DNA from: Geosiphon pyriformis
Taxonomy: Eukaryota; Glomeromycota; Glomeromycetes; Archaeosporales; Geosiphonaceae
Reading direction: 5' to 3'
Length of the DNA: 64,000 nucleotides
Assembly: GCA_016748015.1 (NCBI GenBank)
Contig: JAAOMT010000772.1
Span: 65,541 to 129,540 of the forward strand
How positions within the stretch are numbered: position 1 is the first letter of the stretch; each line of letters opens with the position of its first letter. The position numbers and the translations under genes are program-made. Shown here in pieces: positions 36,527 through 48,039 of this stretch. Under the pieces are notes generated by a model, which ran no database searches, had not been told where the DNA came from, and saw only the letters and a program-made list of their open reading frames with translations.

Positions 36527-38630
36527 GTGGCAGAATCAGAAATCATAGGAGCAAACCATTTAGGATTTACCAAATTCTTGTTTCAACAGTACAGCCAACA
36601 ATTAGGATTAAACAATAACTATTTTCTAGCAAAATCAGCCTTTAACTTTTATGTCAATAATAAAATCACAGACTGCTTAGGAAGAACAGTTAACATTGAA
36701 TCCACAAGAGAAAATTTCTATACAGAATTGTTTCAACATATTAGCTTACCAAGAAACTACAGTTTTGCACCAATTATTAGGGAAATTAATTAAACTATTG
36801 AAAGATACACTCAACAACAATTTCTCATCACCTATGCAGACAAAGGCAAAAGAAGATTGCAAACACCAGTGGTAACACCCAAAAAGATACAACCACCTAC
36901 TTGGAAGAAAACCAGAGTTGAATCACCAACCAATTCATCATACCATTATACACCAAAAAGTGCCATCAATATCTTTCAGCAAACACATCTACATTAAACA
37001 TGACATCAATCTTTAAACGATTCCTATTTCAAAGTAAACAAAGAAGAGCAGAATTATTAGGACCATATGGCAAATATTTTAAAGGATTTAAATTGCAATC
37101 ACCAATGCCATCAAGATTTTGATCACTGCTACTTCAACCCAATTTCGGAATTGTGAATTCATAGAAAGTAACAGAATTAGAAGAAAAAGAAAGTAAGAAT
37201 CAGGAATTTACTTACCAAAACTCAATTCTAGAAAATCTGGAAGTTGAAATTTTGAACATTCAAACCCAGCAAACTCAAAACAATTCAAACTCCAAAACAA
37301 TTAATCAGCCAAACTTACCTCCAGTAATTGTCATCAATCAGCCACCAATTAAACTGATTATTGAACTAATTTAACAGCAGCCACTTCAGCAACCTATTTA
37401 ACAACTTTAACTACTACCACCATAACAACAACAACAAATGACATATACACCAATCACAAAGCTGAAAAAATTTTCTGGCAAAGAAGATAATGCCCAAGCA
37501 TGGATCAATGATGTCACCAAAGCCATCACCACCAATAACTGAGATGATGTCAAGACAATACAAGTCATCCCATATTTTCTCAAGGATACTGCCAACTTAT
37601 GGTATTATAGCTTAGCCCAAAAACCCCAAAACTTTAATGCATTCAAAATAAAATTCCTAAGATACTTCAGTAATAATAACAGCATCAACTGCCTGACAAG
37701 TACCTTTATCATCATAAAACAAGGGGACACAAAAGCAGTTACTGCTTATCTAGGGTGCTTCTACAGGAATTTGCACCAGATTTAAGCCATTAACACTGAT
37801 TATTTTATAGTAGTACAGATCTTGAACCAGTTTATTTGTGGATTATACAACAGTATCCTACAACATGTATGACCAATGCATCTAATCATCTTATAAGATG
37901 CAGTCACACATCCCAAAAATTTTGAGTTAGCTGAGTTAGAGGCCAATCATGCCCAAGCTGTAAATTTAGTAATAAATGAATCATCTAACCTAGATTTTAA
38001 ACTGAAGCACTTCAACAATTTAATCAATCAGAAAATCAAGATATATTTAGTTAACAATAATTAGGCAATCTATCAACCCTTACAACAATACAATAATCAA
38101 GGAAATATGAACTGTTTCCAAAATCAGCCGTGTTTATTCTCATCATCTAATCAGCCATAGCAGCCAGAGATGCATGTCTGCCACAACTGTGGTAAACAAG
38201 GTTACATAAAAACTAACTGTCATTTTTATAGTAATTCATGATCAGGAAATCAATACTGAAACCCTGATCACAGAGTTCAAACTCCAAATTATTACTTAAA
38301 TCAAGACCAATATCAGCCAACTTATCTGCCAATGATATAGCAGTCAATATATCAACTGTCCATATATTAACCTCTAGTTTATCAATTACAATTACAAGTA
38401 ATATATTAACTGCAGCCACCAGTAATTTATTAATCTCAGCAACTTCAAACATTGTCCTAAAATTCCACCCAGATGACATCAGAAAACTCCAGATCCAAAG
38501 TTATCCAAAACTGAAGATCGGCAATAGTGGTTCACCAACCAATTCTCAGTTCATCAAATCACTCATCAGAATTATGCCAGTAGAATTCGGGAGCTGAGTA
38601 CACCCAAAACCTGAATTCTTAGAACTATTT
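36527..38630 (+). pseudogene. Gag of element B (family 2)
   Basis: Starts GTGGCAGAATCAG (VAESEIIGANHLGFTKFLFQ), with no ATG in the leader; the first 88 codons are open. The capsid-like core TPITKLKKFSGKEDNAQAWI and LRYFSNNNSINCLTSTF follow. The zinc knuckle CHNCGKQGYIKTNC has His replaced by Tyr (CAC to TAC). Tail of Tyr/Gln/Pro repeats. About twenty in-frame stops. It runs into the protease region in the same direction. Confidence 0.8.
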
Positions 38631-38637
38631 AAGTCTC

Positions 38638-39295
38638 TTGATAACTCCAGAAGACACTCCATCCAACAACCAAGAAACCAATCACACTTCAACACCTACT
38701 AACAATATTCTACCAGCTACTATCACTAAAAACAAATCACTGGATGCCATCTTTTCATTTGAACTTAAGAAACTGTCAGCCATGCTATTATTTAGTGGAG
38801 TCACTTTTGAAGAAAAACCTATTACCACCATGTACATTAATGTTAAAGTTGATGGCCACTCTATTAAACTGATCCTAGACAGTGGATTAGCTGACAGCAT
38901 CATCACAAAACAACTCATAAACCAATTAGATTGCCAAGTTGATCGAACTGCCAGCACACAAATCATCACTGTTAATGGAGTGACAAAACTTTGATCAGCA
39001 AAATTGATGACTTCTCTATAGAGATCAATAGCATTATTGTGCCAATCAAAGTATTAGTTATGGAAGCCACTCAATACCAAGCACTCATTAGTAATGATTG
39101 GCTGTCCAAAACCAATGTGATGCTTGATTGGAATATGCAAGAGCTTCAACTTAGCCAGAACAGTCGACACACATATGTACCAGCCACATGTGGCCATTTC
39201 AAGACCACCAACATGCCAGCACCACTCATCAAGTTCAAAAAAAAAGAGAAGAAACCTATCTGGGAAGCCTATCAAGTGTCATGGACTGAAGATGA
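38638..39295 (+). pseudogene. Protease domain of element B (family 2)
   Basis: TPEDTPSNNQETNH leads to SLDAIFSFELKK, KPITTMYINVKVDG and the active-site strand LILDSGLADSII, with the catalytic DSG kept (next Gly changed to Asp). One TGA at about 38992 breaks it; QYQALISNDWLSKTNVMLDW follows. The frame ends in WTED, where C is inserted at 39296. Confidence 0.82.
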
Positions 39296-40152
39296 TGTTA
39301 CTGAAGGTTTTTGGTCTCTTTTTTTGAATGTTGTAATTGTTTGTTGATTGCAAATTTACATTTTCTATAAGTAGTTGAATCTTTAATAACTGAATTTATC
39401 TTCAAATTATCTTCTATAATTTGAACTGCTGGGCTTATAAGTAGAATGGCCAATTTCTTGCCAGTTACTTTATGTAGTTACCTTATAGTAAATGTCAATT
39501 CTTTCCCAAGAATTGCTCATCTGGAAGCTTACTAAAAATGTGTAGTTACTTTGCTGTGAAAGTCAACTCTTCTACAGGAATCTCATCTGTAGGCTACTTT
39601 AATGATTGTAATAAGAAAAGAAAAAAAAAATAAAAGAAATGTAAAAGAAATAAAATTTTATCAAAGGAAACGTTTTCTATCCAGGCCTGGAGTCACTAAC
39701 AGTTTACTGAAATTGGTAGCTAATCAATTTCAAAATGTTAATTGTGTTTTGGAGGTTTTCCAAATGCAATAATTTAAAGAATTTGGTTTTTCAAATTATT
39801 TGATATTTTATTTCTTTTTTTGTGTGTAGGAATGGTTTTAAGTAATAAATCTAAAGTAAGATACATTTTCTTGAAGAAAAAAGCTCTTCTTTTATACAAC
39901 TTGTTGTAGTACTAGTCTATGAACTTGCACTTTTTCTCTTTGCTCAANNNNNNNNNNNNNNNNNNNNNNNNNNNNNNNNNNNNNNNNNNNNNNNNNNNNN
40001 NNNNNNNNNNNNNNNNNNNNNNNNNNNNNNNNNNNNNNNNNNNNNNNNNNNNNNNNAAATAATAATTTGAAATGATATTAATATACTAATTAATTATAGG
40101 AATTATAAGGGTAATTTTATGCTAATTAATAGCTAAAATTCTACTGGTAACA
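39296..40152 (-). repeat. 3' LTR of element C (family 1), with gap
   Basis: TGTTACTGAAGG ... CTACTGGTAACA. It contains the run of N at 39948-40056. Without the gap it matches the 971-bp LTR at 54773-55743. Confidence 0.9.
39948..40056. other. Assembly gap (109 N)
   Basis: Lies in the C 3' LTR over the 21-bp unit array. The matching stretch in the D LTR is about 220 bp, so the gap is probably under-sized by roughly 110 bp. Confidence 0.95.
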
Positions 40153-40840
40153 TAATTTCCTCCTCAAGACTGAGCTCCATCAAAGTCCAAGCACTATCTG
40201 TAATATTGAGATAGTAATCCAAAATAATTGAAGTAATCTGGTCTGAAAATTGTTGAAATTTCAGTTCTGTAAGTTTGCTAATGTATTGGACTTTCATTGG
40301 TTGCAGTATTGGATTTTGTAGAACATTTTCACAAGTATTAAACAAATCATAGAGTCTAAAAGCTGCTCTAAGTTTGTAGCAAGTGTTTGTTGGTCCAGCT
40401 GCTGTTTTGAATTCATTGTGGATTTGTTTTTGTATAGCTTCAGGAGTGAGATTTGTTGCTTTAAGTTCTAGTTTTTGTTCATAAAGTGTCTTTCCAATGT
40501 GAAAGTATTTATAGATAGGGGTGTGTTCATTGTTTTGTTCATTGAGAAGTAGTAGAAGTTTTTGTTGCATTGTAGCATTTGGTGGAATGTCAATAGGGGC
40601 AATTAAAAGATTTTTTTCTAGTGCTTGCTTCAAAAGTCTTGGTAATCTATTTTCAGAGTGGCTTCTTGTTTTTCTTCTATAGAGGTGATAGTTCTGTGAA
40701 TGATTTGCTATTGGGGCTGTAGTTTCTTTCTAAATATAATTAATTTAACTTCCATTAATTGTTATGGATAAGTCAGGAAGTGTTTTCAAGACTAACATTA
40801 ACTTTTGGGATATTTGTTGAATATTTCGGAGAATAATCAT
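40133..40840 (-). pseudogene. ORF3 of element C, unknown function (236 codons, two stops)
   Basis: The ATG at 40840 lies 145 nt after the integrase stop. The N-terminal 30 residues are helical (ILRNIQQISQKLMLVLKT), followed by ITINGS and a basic linker (YRRKTRSHSENRLPRLLKQA), then a core with YKYFHIGKTLYEQKLEL (about residue 110) and CYKLRAAFRLYDLFNTCENV. It ends EEEIMLPVEF, with the stop 20 nt inside the 3' LTR. Two in-frame stops lie in the first third; the last 166 codons are open. Homologues occur in A, D, B and G. No membrane segment, so not envelope-like. It could be a nucleic-acid-binding or assembly accessory factor; that is a guess from the basic linker. Confidence 0.75.
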
Positions 40841-40985
40841 GATAAAATTGACTAATTATGAAAAAAGAGAATAAAAAAAATTATTTTTTGGATATGGAGT
40901 TTTTATTTGTTTTTAGGTTTAGGTGTTTTTTGTAATTATTTACTATTTTTGTCTTTGTGTTTTTATTAGAAACTTATTGTAAAAT

Positions 40986-42371
40986 TTAAGTGTTCAAGTT
41001 TGGTTGTTGTTCTATTATAATTATTGGTTCTAAATTTCAGAGAATATCTTCAGGATTAATTAAAGGGAAATGTGTACCAATTTGTGGAATTAATGGTTCA
41101 GGATTGTTTCTGGAATGATAGTGTTTCAATCTGTCTCCATGTGCAACTTTTGCTAGTATTTTGTTATCAAGTCTTAACTTATATGATCCATTGTCTAGAA
41201 TTTCGTGAATATAAAATGGTCCATCCCATTGGTTTTCAAATTTCTCATTCCATTGTTTTTTAGCCTTAGTTCTGTGTAAGAGAACTTTATTTCCAACTTT
41301 AAATTCGTTGGTAATAGGTGGTAATTTGTTGTCATGTCTTTCTTTTTGTTGAGCTTAGGAATGTTCAATATAAGTTGCTGCTATTCTTCTTTTTCCTTCC
41401 AGTGTACTAAAAAGAGTGTAGGCTCTTCTTTGGAGTGTTTTTTGAAAGTTTTCTTCATTGATTGGTTGCACTGGGTATGTTTCCATTGTAAAATTAATTG
41501 GTAATGTTGCTGTCCTTCCATAAGTAAGATCAAATGGTGTGTGTTTTGTAGTATCTTGTTTTAGCATTCTGTATGCTAATAACACTGATAGAATAAAGAT
41601 ATCCCATTCCTGCTCAAAGTCTGTTGAGACTTTGGCTAGAGATTTACACAATGTTCTGTTAAAACATTCTACAAGTCTATTTGTTTGAGAGTAATAAGAT
41701 GATGATAAAGGTCTTTTAACATTAAACTGTTCACAAATTTTTTGTATCAAGTTGTTTACAAAATATGTTCCTTGATCAAATAAAAGTTTAATTGGGCATC
41801 CATGTCTACAAATAATGTCTTCATAGATAAAATTTGCTACTGATTTTGCATCTGCTCTTTGGATGGCTCTAGCTTCAGACTATTTGGTAAGATAATCTAC
41901 TGCTATTGCAATATAGCAATTTTTTTGGGTTGTGATAGGTAATGGTCTGACTAAATCAATTCCAATTCTGTCTAAAGGTTGTCCAACTTTGATTGGATTT
42001 AAAGATTCTGTGGTGCAAGTTCTTTTTTTTCTTTGACAACTATCACAAGATTCTACATATTGTCAAATGTCTTTTTGTATGTGAGGCCAAAAATAATGTT
42101 AAAGGGTTCTTTGAATTATTCCATTTCTTTCCAAGTGTGCTGAAGACGAGTTTGTGTGCATATTGTATAAAATTGTTTCTTTTTCATTCTCTTGTTCTAA
42201 TCTGAGTGGTTGGTTTGGGTTTCTGTGATTTTTATAATAGATTTTGTTCTGGTGTATGAAATATTGTTTTGATTGGTGTTGTAAACGATGTTTTTTACTT
42301 GGAAACCAGTTTTTTGGCATACTAAGGGTCTTCAAATAATTTTTAAGATTGCTGTAATTTCTGAAATCCAT
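40986..42371 (-). pseudogene. Integrase ORF of element C
   Basis: Same length as in D (1386 nt with stop), starting MDFRNYSNLKNYLK. HHCC module (MHTNSSSAHLE ... SCDSCQ), core GIDLVRPLP, LLFDQGTYFV and RLVECFNRTL with D, D and E present, then the GPY/F-like module (FYIHEILDNGSYKLRL). About six stops, for example in the HHCC region and at TK*SEARA. It lies 58 nt after the RNase H stop and in the +1 frame relative to it. Confidence 0.85.
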
Positions 42372-42429
42372 TCTTGTTTGGTTATTTTGTTGGTAGGTTG
42401 GTAAGTTGTGGTGGAATTTGTTGTTGGTA

Positions 42430-43079
42430 TTAATTTTGTCTCATTCTTGAGAGGCTATCAACATTGGTATGTAGTTTTCCTGGTTTGTGGTGTATAATAT
42501 ATCTGTAGTCTGCTAGGAAGTCATTCCATTGAGACTGTTTGGCACTTTGTTCAGTTTTCTTTTTATTGAGCCATTTGAGGCCAATGTTGTCCATTATTAT
42601 GTCAAATTTTTTTCCATTCTTTAGATATTGTTGAAAATGTTTAAGAGTCCAAATAACTGCGGCAGCTTCTAATTCAGTTGAGCCGTATTTTAGTTCTGTT
42701 GGTTTGAGTGTTCTATTAGCATAAGCAATGACTTGTTCTTGCCTATTTTCATCTACTTGTGATAAGATGGTACCAAATGCTATGTGTGAAGCATCAGTGG
42801 CTAGTTGAAATTATTTATTGAAGTCTGAGTAAACAAGAACTGGGGCTGTTATCAGTTTTGTTTTGAGGGTTTCAAATGCTTTTTGTTGTTCTTTAGTCTA
42901 TTTGTATGGCACATTTTTATTGGTAAGATAATTGAGTGGTTTGGCAGTTTCTGAGAATCCTTTGATGAATTTTCGATAATAGGAGGCTAATCTTATAAAT
43001 CTTCATAGTTCTGTGGTATTTCTGAAAGTTTGAAAGTTTTTGACAGCACTGATTGTTTCAAGATTTGGTTTGACTCCAT
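42430..43079 (-). pseudogene. RT connection and RNase H domain of element C
   Basis: The end of ORF1: the natural stop at 42432-42430 matches A and D. Words such as VIAYANRTLKPTELKYGSTE and LKWLNKKKTEQSAKQSQWND are readable, with a TAA/TGA at several Gln/Trp/Arg sites. One probable loss is the FQLATDAS-type strand, which has a stop. Confidence 0.8.
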
Positions 43080-43959
43080 CTTTGCTAACAATGTGTCCAA
43101 GAAAAATTAAGCTTGTTTTTCCAAAGTGACATTTTTTAATGTTTAACTTCAATACTGCTTTCCATAATCATTGAAAAACTTCTTACAGATGGATAAGATG
43201 AGTCTCAAAGCTTGGTGAGTATATATCAGTGTCATTAAGATAGACAACTACTAATTGCCACAAGAGTCTTTCATATACAACATCTATAAGTTGCTGGAAT
43301 GTTGCTGGTGTATTGCAGAATTCAAAAGGAATAATATTGAACTTATAGTTTCCTTTCTGAGTGGTAAATACTGTTTTGGGTCGGTCTTTTGGGTTTATTT
43401 TGACTTGTCAGTATCCACTTTCTAAGTCTAAAGTTGAGAAGAACTTGGCTTTTCCTAGAGCATCTAGCATGTCATCAATTCTTGGAAGAGGGTAAACATC
43501 TCCAATTGTCACACTATTCAATTGGTAATAGTCAACACAAAATCTGATTTTTCCATTTTTTTTTTGACAAGGACTACTGATGAGGCCCAAGAACTTCTTA
43601 ATGGTTGAATCAATCCATTATTAAGCATTCTCTGGACTTCTTCTCTGATGAATTGGTGCCTGACAGGTGGTACTCTGTAAGCTTGTTGACGTTTTGGTGG
43701 AGCATTTCCTATATGGATCTGATGTTGAACCATATCCATTTTTCCCAGGTCATTGTTGTCTTTTGCAAATATATCTGCAAATTCAGCTATCAATTGTTTC
43801 AATTGTCTTTGTTGTTGAGGTTCTAAGAGACTCATGTTAATTTGAGAGAGTTTTTCTTCCAAAAAATGGTAGTTTTTGGTAGTGGGAATGATATTTGGAT
43901 TTGAGAATAAAGTGTGCCTTACAATTTCGATGAAATTAGAGACAATTTGAGAGTTTTCA
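43080..43959 (-). pseudogene. RT domain of element C, frameshifted
   Basis: SQINMSLLEPQQQRQLKQLI and QPLRSSWASSVVLVKKK lead to a long A run (about 43555-43566) where the frame shifts; FCVDYYQLNS continues in another frame. The catalytic box reads VVYLNDTDIYS, with the first Asp replaced by Asn. A TGA/TGG pair near 43168 stands where A has CGA/CGG (RLRKA), a CpG decay signature. Confidence 0.85.
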
Positions 43960-44891
43960 TTTTGAAAAATATTGCTGTGTATGATTCCAATCTCTAGTTT
44001 GTTTAATAAAACAATAGGGTAATTATTGGGGTTGTAGAATATAACTCAAAATTTTTTTATTCCTTTGGGAATATAAACATTTGGAATTGAGATTTCATGC
44101 TTCAAACAGATTTGTTTATTGGATTTAAAGATTTGTTGTGTAGTGGTGGGTTTTGAGCAAGTGTAAATTTTGTGATGTTCTCCAAAAGATGAAATGGTAA
44201 TTGGCTAGGGAAGTTGAAGAATCTGGGGAGATTTATTTTGTGTATTAAGAGCTATGTTTACTGAAACTGTAAATCGTCCAGTTGAACCAAAACCTCGAGT
44301 TCCTTTTTCACTTTTTCCCAATTGTTCTCTGTTGTTTACTGATTGTAAACCCGAAATGTTGATTAAAGATAAGTAAATTGCTTGAGCAATTTTTTCAGCA
44401 TGTTCAATTTTAAATAGTTTGTTTGTCTCATTCTGTAATATGATGGTAATGTCTCCAGTGTATTCTGCATCTATAACTCCTCTTCTAATATTGATTTCTT
44501 TGCTTGCCAATGATGATCTGAAGGCAATTTGAACCATTGCTCCTGGTGGAATTTCAAAAGCAATTTTGAGATTGATTTTTGTCAAAGACTTTGGTTGGAG
44601 AACCAAAGTATCTTTTTCTGGGTATTTTAGGTCATATTCAGCATCAATTTTGTGTGCTTTTTCTGGTCTGATTCCTTGGCCATGGTTGTTAAAATATTTA
44701 AGTTGTAGAGGTGGTTGCTTTTCAAGAAGATAAATAGGGGTGGTTAGTAGTTCTTCTACTAGTTCAGATACTCCAAATTCGATTTCATTTTCATTATTCT
44801 CATCTGGCAGAGGAATGCTAAGAGCATAACATTCTAAACACCATTGGTCATCACAAGGCATAACACATTTTTCACACAATTGAATGTTCAT
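43960..44891 (-). pseudogene. dUTPase domain of element C
   Basis: Open for 228 codons from the internal ATG at 44891 (Cys cluster LCEKCVMPCDDQWCLECY) to a TAG at 44205. Motifs: I, KIDAEYDLKYP (DAGY changed to DAEY); II, FRSSLAS; III, GVIDAEYTGD; IV, EKIAQAIYL; V, EKGTRGFGSTG. Gly to Glu changes in motifs I and III probably weaken or abolish activity. The linker to RT follows. Confidence 0.87.
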
Positions 44892-45479
44892 TTGCTCTAA
44901 TCATTGAATTTGAGCTTCTTTGGTCGGATATGTGTGGCTTGCAATTTGGTGGTAGGTTTTTACTTCATCTTCATAATCAAATCTAGCTAATTCCATAGTA
45001 TACTTAATGTATTCAGCTTCTTTCATTTGGCAGACATCTTCTTGGGTGGCTCTATTGATCAATGTCATTGCTAAGTCAAAAATTATTTCAGCATTATGAG
45101 GGTAGTGGTAAAGTTTATTGAGAGCACTGTTGTATGCTGCATCAAATGGTGTTCCTCTTCTGACTTTTTCCGAAATTGATAGACATATTGACAGGTCTGA
45201 TTACATACTCCTCCTTTCATTGCTACATCAATCCAATTGTATTCTTCTGGTAGCTTTTTTTCACAAGTAAGGCAAGAAGTTTTGTCCCATTTTCCACTTT
45301 TCTTTGGGGATCCAAATCGTTCTTTATGGCATGCCTTGCAGAAGTAACAAGTGCAAGTTTCGTATTCCTCTTCTGGGGAAATACAGGCTCTCATAAATGA
45401 AAGCTTCTTTTTGCAATCTTTGCATTTTAGTGGAATGTATGGTGGTTTTTTTCATGGTTCTGGTGTAAAATATCTAACT
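44892..45479 (-). pseudogene. Cys-rich domain of element C
   Basis: Reads CTCYFCKACHKE, SCLTCEKKL and GVCNQTCQYV. A single-base deletion (near 45185, GATAGACATA against GATAGAACATA in D) then shifts the frame; the helical part (FDLAMTLINRATQED) continues in the frame used by dUTPase. A TGA at the end sits at the same place as in A, where D has CAA. Confidence 0.75.
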
Positions 45480-46289
45480 TTCTTCCATCCTCTTGATTTT
45501 TCAAAAATCTTTTGTTCTGTTTCCTTAGCCCAACTGAATAGTGATTCAAGAGCCATGTAAGTTTCAGTAAGTGGCATTTCCTTTTTTTCTTCAAATTCAA
45601 ATACTGGAGCTTTTTCTGATCATTTGTTAAAGGTACCACAGATTGCAGGTACTATGGTATATTGTCCTTGGTATAAAATTTTAAGTTCTTGAGTTTTCCA
45701 GTTCAGGTTTGCATTGGCCTTGAGAAGCCAATTATTTCTGACTAGAGCTTGGTATTGGAGTGCATCCATAACAAGAACTTTAACTGGAATGGTGATTTCA
45801 TCAATTGTAAAGGGGAAATTATCAATTTCTCCTACTGGAGTCTTTTTCATACCATCAACTGTGACAATAACTGTTTGAGCAGGTCTGTCTATGTTTTGTT
45901 TAAGTTGTTGTATCAGCTGGTAAGTGATGATACTTCTAGCCAATCCACTATCTAAGATTAAGTGAATAAGTTTTCCTTCTACTGTAGCTTCTGTGTATAT
46001 AGCAGTAATTGCTTTCTGTTCATTGACTGCTGTATTACTAAGCAGAAATGGTGATTCATTTGCTTCAAATTCAAATGGAAATATATTTGACAAATTGGCA
46101 TTTTGGGCAATTTGAGTTGGTGGAATGGTGTGGTTAAAAGGATTTGATCTTGGTACTACAACTTCACTTTCAGAAAGTGCAGTTTGTTGAAAATCCGATT
46201 CCTCTGGTATTGTAAGATAACTGGGTTGAGTGTGATAGTAATTGGGTCTTTGTTGACCAGAATTTCGGGGAACCAACTGGTTATTTGGA
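45480..46289 (-). pseudogene. Protease domain of element C
   Basis: SNIFPFEFEANESPFLLSN, then the active-site strand LILDSGLARSII (DSG kept), then VLVMDALQYQALVRNNWLLK. Open from 46276 to a TGA at 45620. The tail VFEFEEKKEMPLTETYMALE follows in a broken frame. Confidence 0.82.
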
Positions 46290-48025
46290 TTGATTCTGTT
46301 GTTGTTACTCTGTAATTGATTTTGGGGTGTCTAATATGACTGAATTGGTAAAGATTGCTGATATTGTTGTTGCATTGGTTGTGGAGCTAGTGGATAGTAA
46401 CTGTTTTGATTTTGTGGTCTTGGTGAATAATAGATTGGTAGTAGAGATTAGTAATAAGATTGTTGTAGTAAAGAATAATGTTGATTACTCCTGTTTTGTT
46501 GGTCTCTTTGTAATTTCCTACAATCTTGTTTTCAGTGTTCTGGAATTTCACAATAATGACAATTTTGAGGTTGGTTGTTGAATGGTTATCCAAAATTGTT
46601 TTGGTTGCGTCATTGTGGAGGTTGATATCTTTGTGGTTGTTGTTGCTGTTGTTGTTGGTTTGTGAAGTAGCTTTCAACCTTTTTTGTGAGTTGGTCTATC
46701 TTTTTTTCAGCTGCTGAGCTGGTTTCTCTAATTGCAAAATTTACAAGCTTGGTGTGATTTGCTTCTTCTATTGCCATTTCATAGCTTTTTGCATGTCTAA
46801 TAGCAGTTGTTAAGTCTGCTGGAGCATGTGGACAGACTTTCTTAATCAGTTTGTCTTTTAACTCTGCTATAAACTAATTCAGAATTTGAGCATCAGAATA
46901 GTAGTTATTGGTTTACAATTGTTGAATTCATCTGAGAAGTTTGTTAAATCTTCCAAGATAGGTCATAACAGTTTCAGATGTTTCTTGTTTGATATTGTGA
47001 AAGTGGTTTCTAAGAGTAATAGAGGTATTGTTGTCAGTGAATTGTTATAGAAAAACATTTTTGAATGCTTGCCAGTTTTCAAATAGTTCTTCTAAAATTT
47101 CAAACCATTTTTCTGCTGTTCCTTGGAGAAAATAGGGAATTGCTTTAAGCATTCTTGCTGCAATCCAACTATTTGCATCTCCTGCTTTTTGAACTTTGTT
47201 GAGCTATTCTTGAGAACTGATATCATTATCTTCACCTGTGAATTCTGGAATTTTTGCAATATAAGCAGTTGCCATTTTCTTTTTGTTTTCTGTGGTTTCT
47301 TCTTGTTCTGATTCAGTTTCTTCACTTTCCAAATTTTCTGAATGATCACTTTCATTTTCCTGCAAGTATTCAATAATATTGGTGCTTGTTGATATTGGTT
47401 CTTGCTGTTGAGTAGGATTTCTAGGTAACTGAAAATCTTCTGGTCTGGAGAAATGGTTAAATAGTGAATTTGGTGTTTGTAGTCAAGCAAGTGAAATTGG
47501 AAATAGTGTAATAGAAAGTGGTAATTTGACACTGGTTCCTTGTTCAGGTGTTTGCAAGTGTTTGGCAGTTGTCTTTGATAGTATTGGAGTGTTTGGAGTG
47601 GTTTTTGCATGTTGTTTCACTTTTTGTTTGCCTTTGTTGCTTGTTTCTGTTTCTGATTCAAAGTCAAGAGAGTATTTAGATTGTACTGGGTATTTTTCTT
47701 CACAATACTTGATAATGTTGTAATTGAGTTCTTGAAAGTAAGTAGCAAGTGTTTCACTGTTAAGATCTTCAGTTCCCAATCATGAATAGTGTACTAAATT
47801 ATTGTAGAGATTGCTTCTCACTTCTGAAATGTTGTAATTTCTAAGAAAATAATTGTTAATACGGTTTTCAATTTATTGGTAGAGTGTTCTTTCGACAATT
47901 TCAATTCTGTCTGAGATGTTAAATCTCTGCTTGCAATGGATGTAAATTGATTGATAATACTCTAGAGTTGTTGTGTCTGGTGTGATTGCCACTTTGAAGT
48001 TTGTTGTTTGCTGTGTTATTTCCAT
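46290..48025 (-). pseudogene. Gag of element C, with natural start
   Basis: The ATG (48025-48023) is only 14 nt from the LTR end, inside or just after the primer-binding site. It reads MEITQQTTNFKVAITPDTTT, an acidic/Gln linker, the capsid-like core ATAYIAKIPEFTGEDND, KWFEILEELFENWQAFKNVF and TVMTYLGRFNKLL. A zinc knuckle follows (CHYCEIPEHXKQDC, X a stop for Trp), then a Gln/Pro/Tyr-rich tail. About twelve stops, no indel. Upstream part of the same frame as protease. Confidence 0.85.
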
Positions 48026-48039
48026 AAGAAAGCACTAAA

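Noticed and set aside
40133-40840. ORF3 considered as an envelope gene
   Set aside because: No signal peptide, membrane segment or Cys pattern; the protein is polar with a basic linker.
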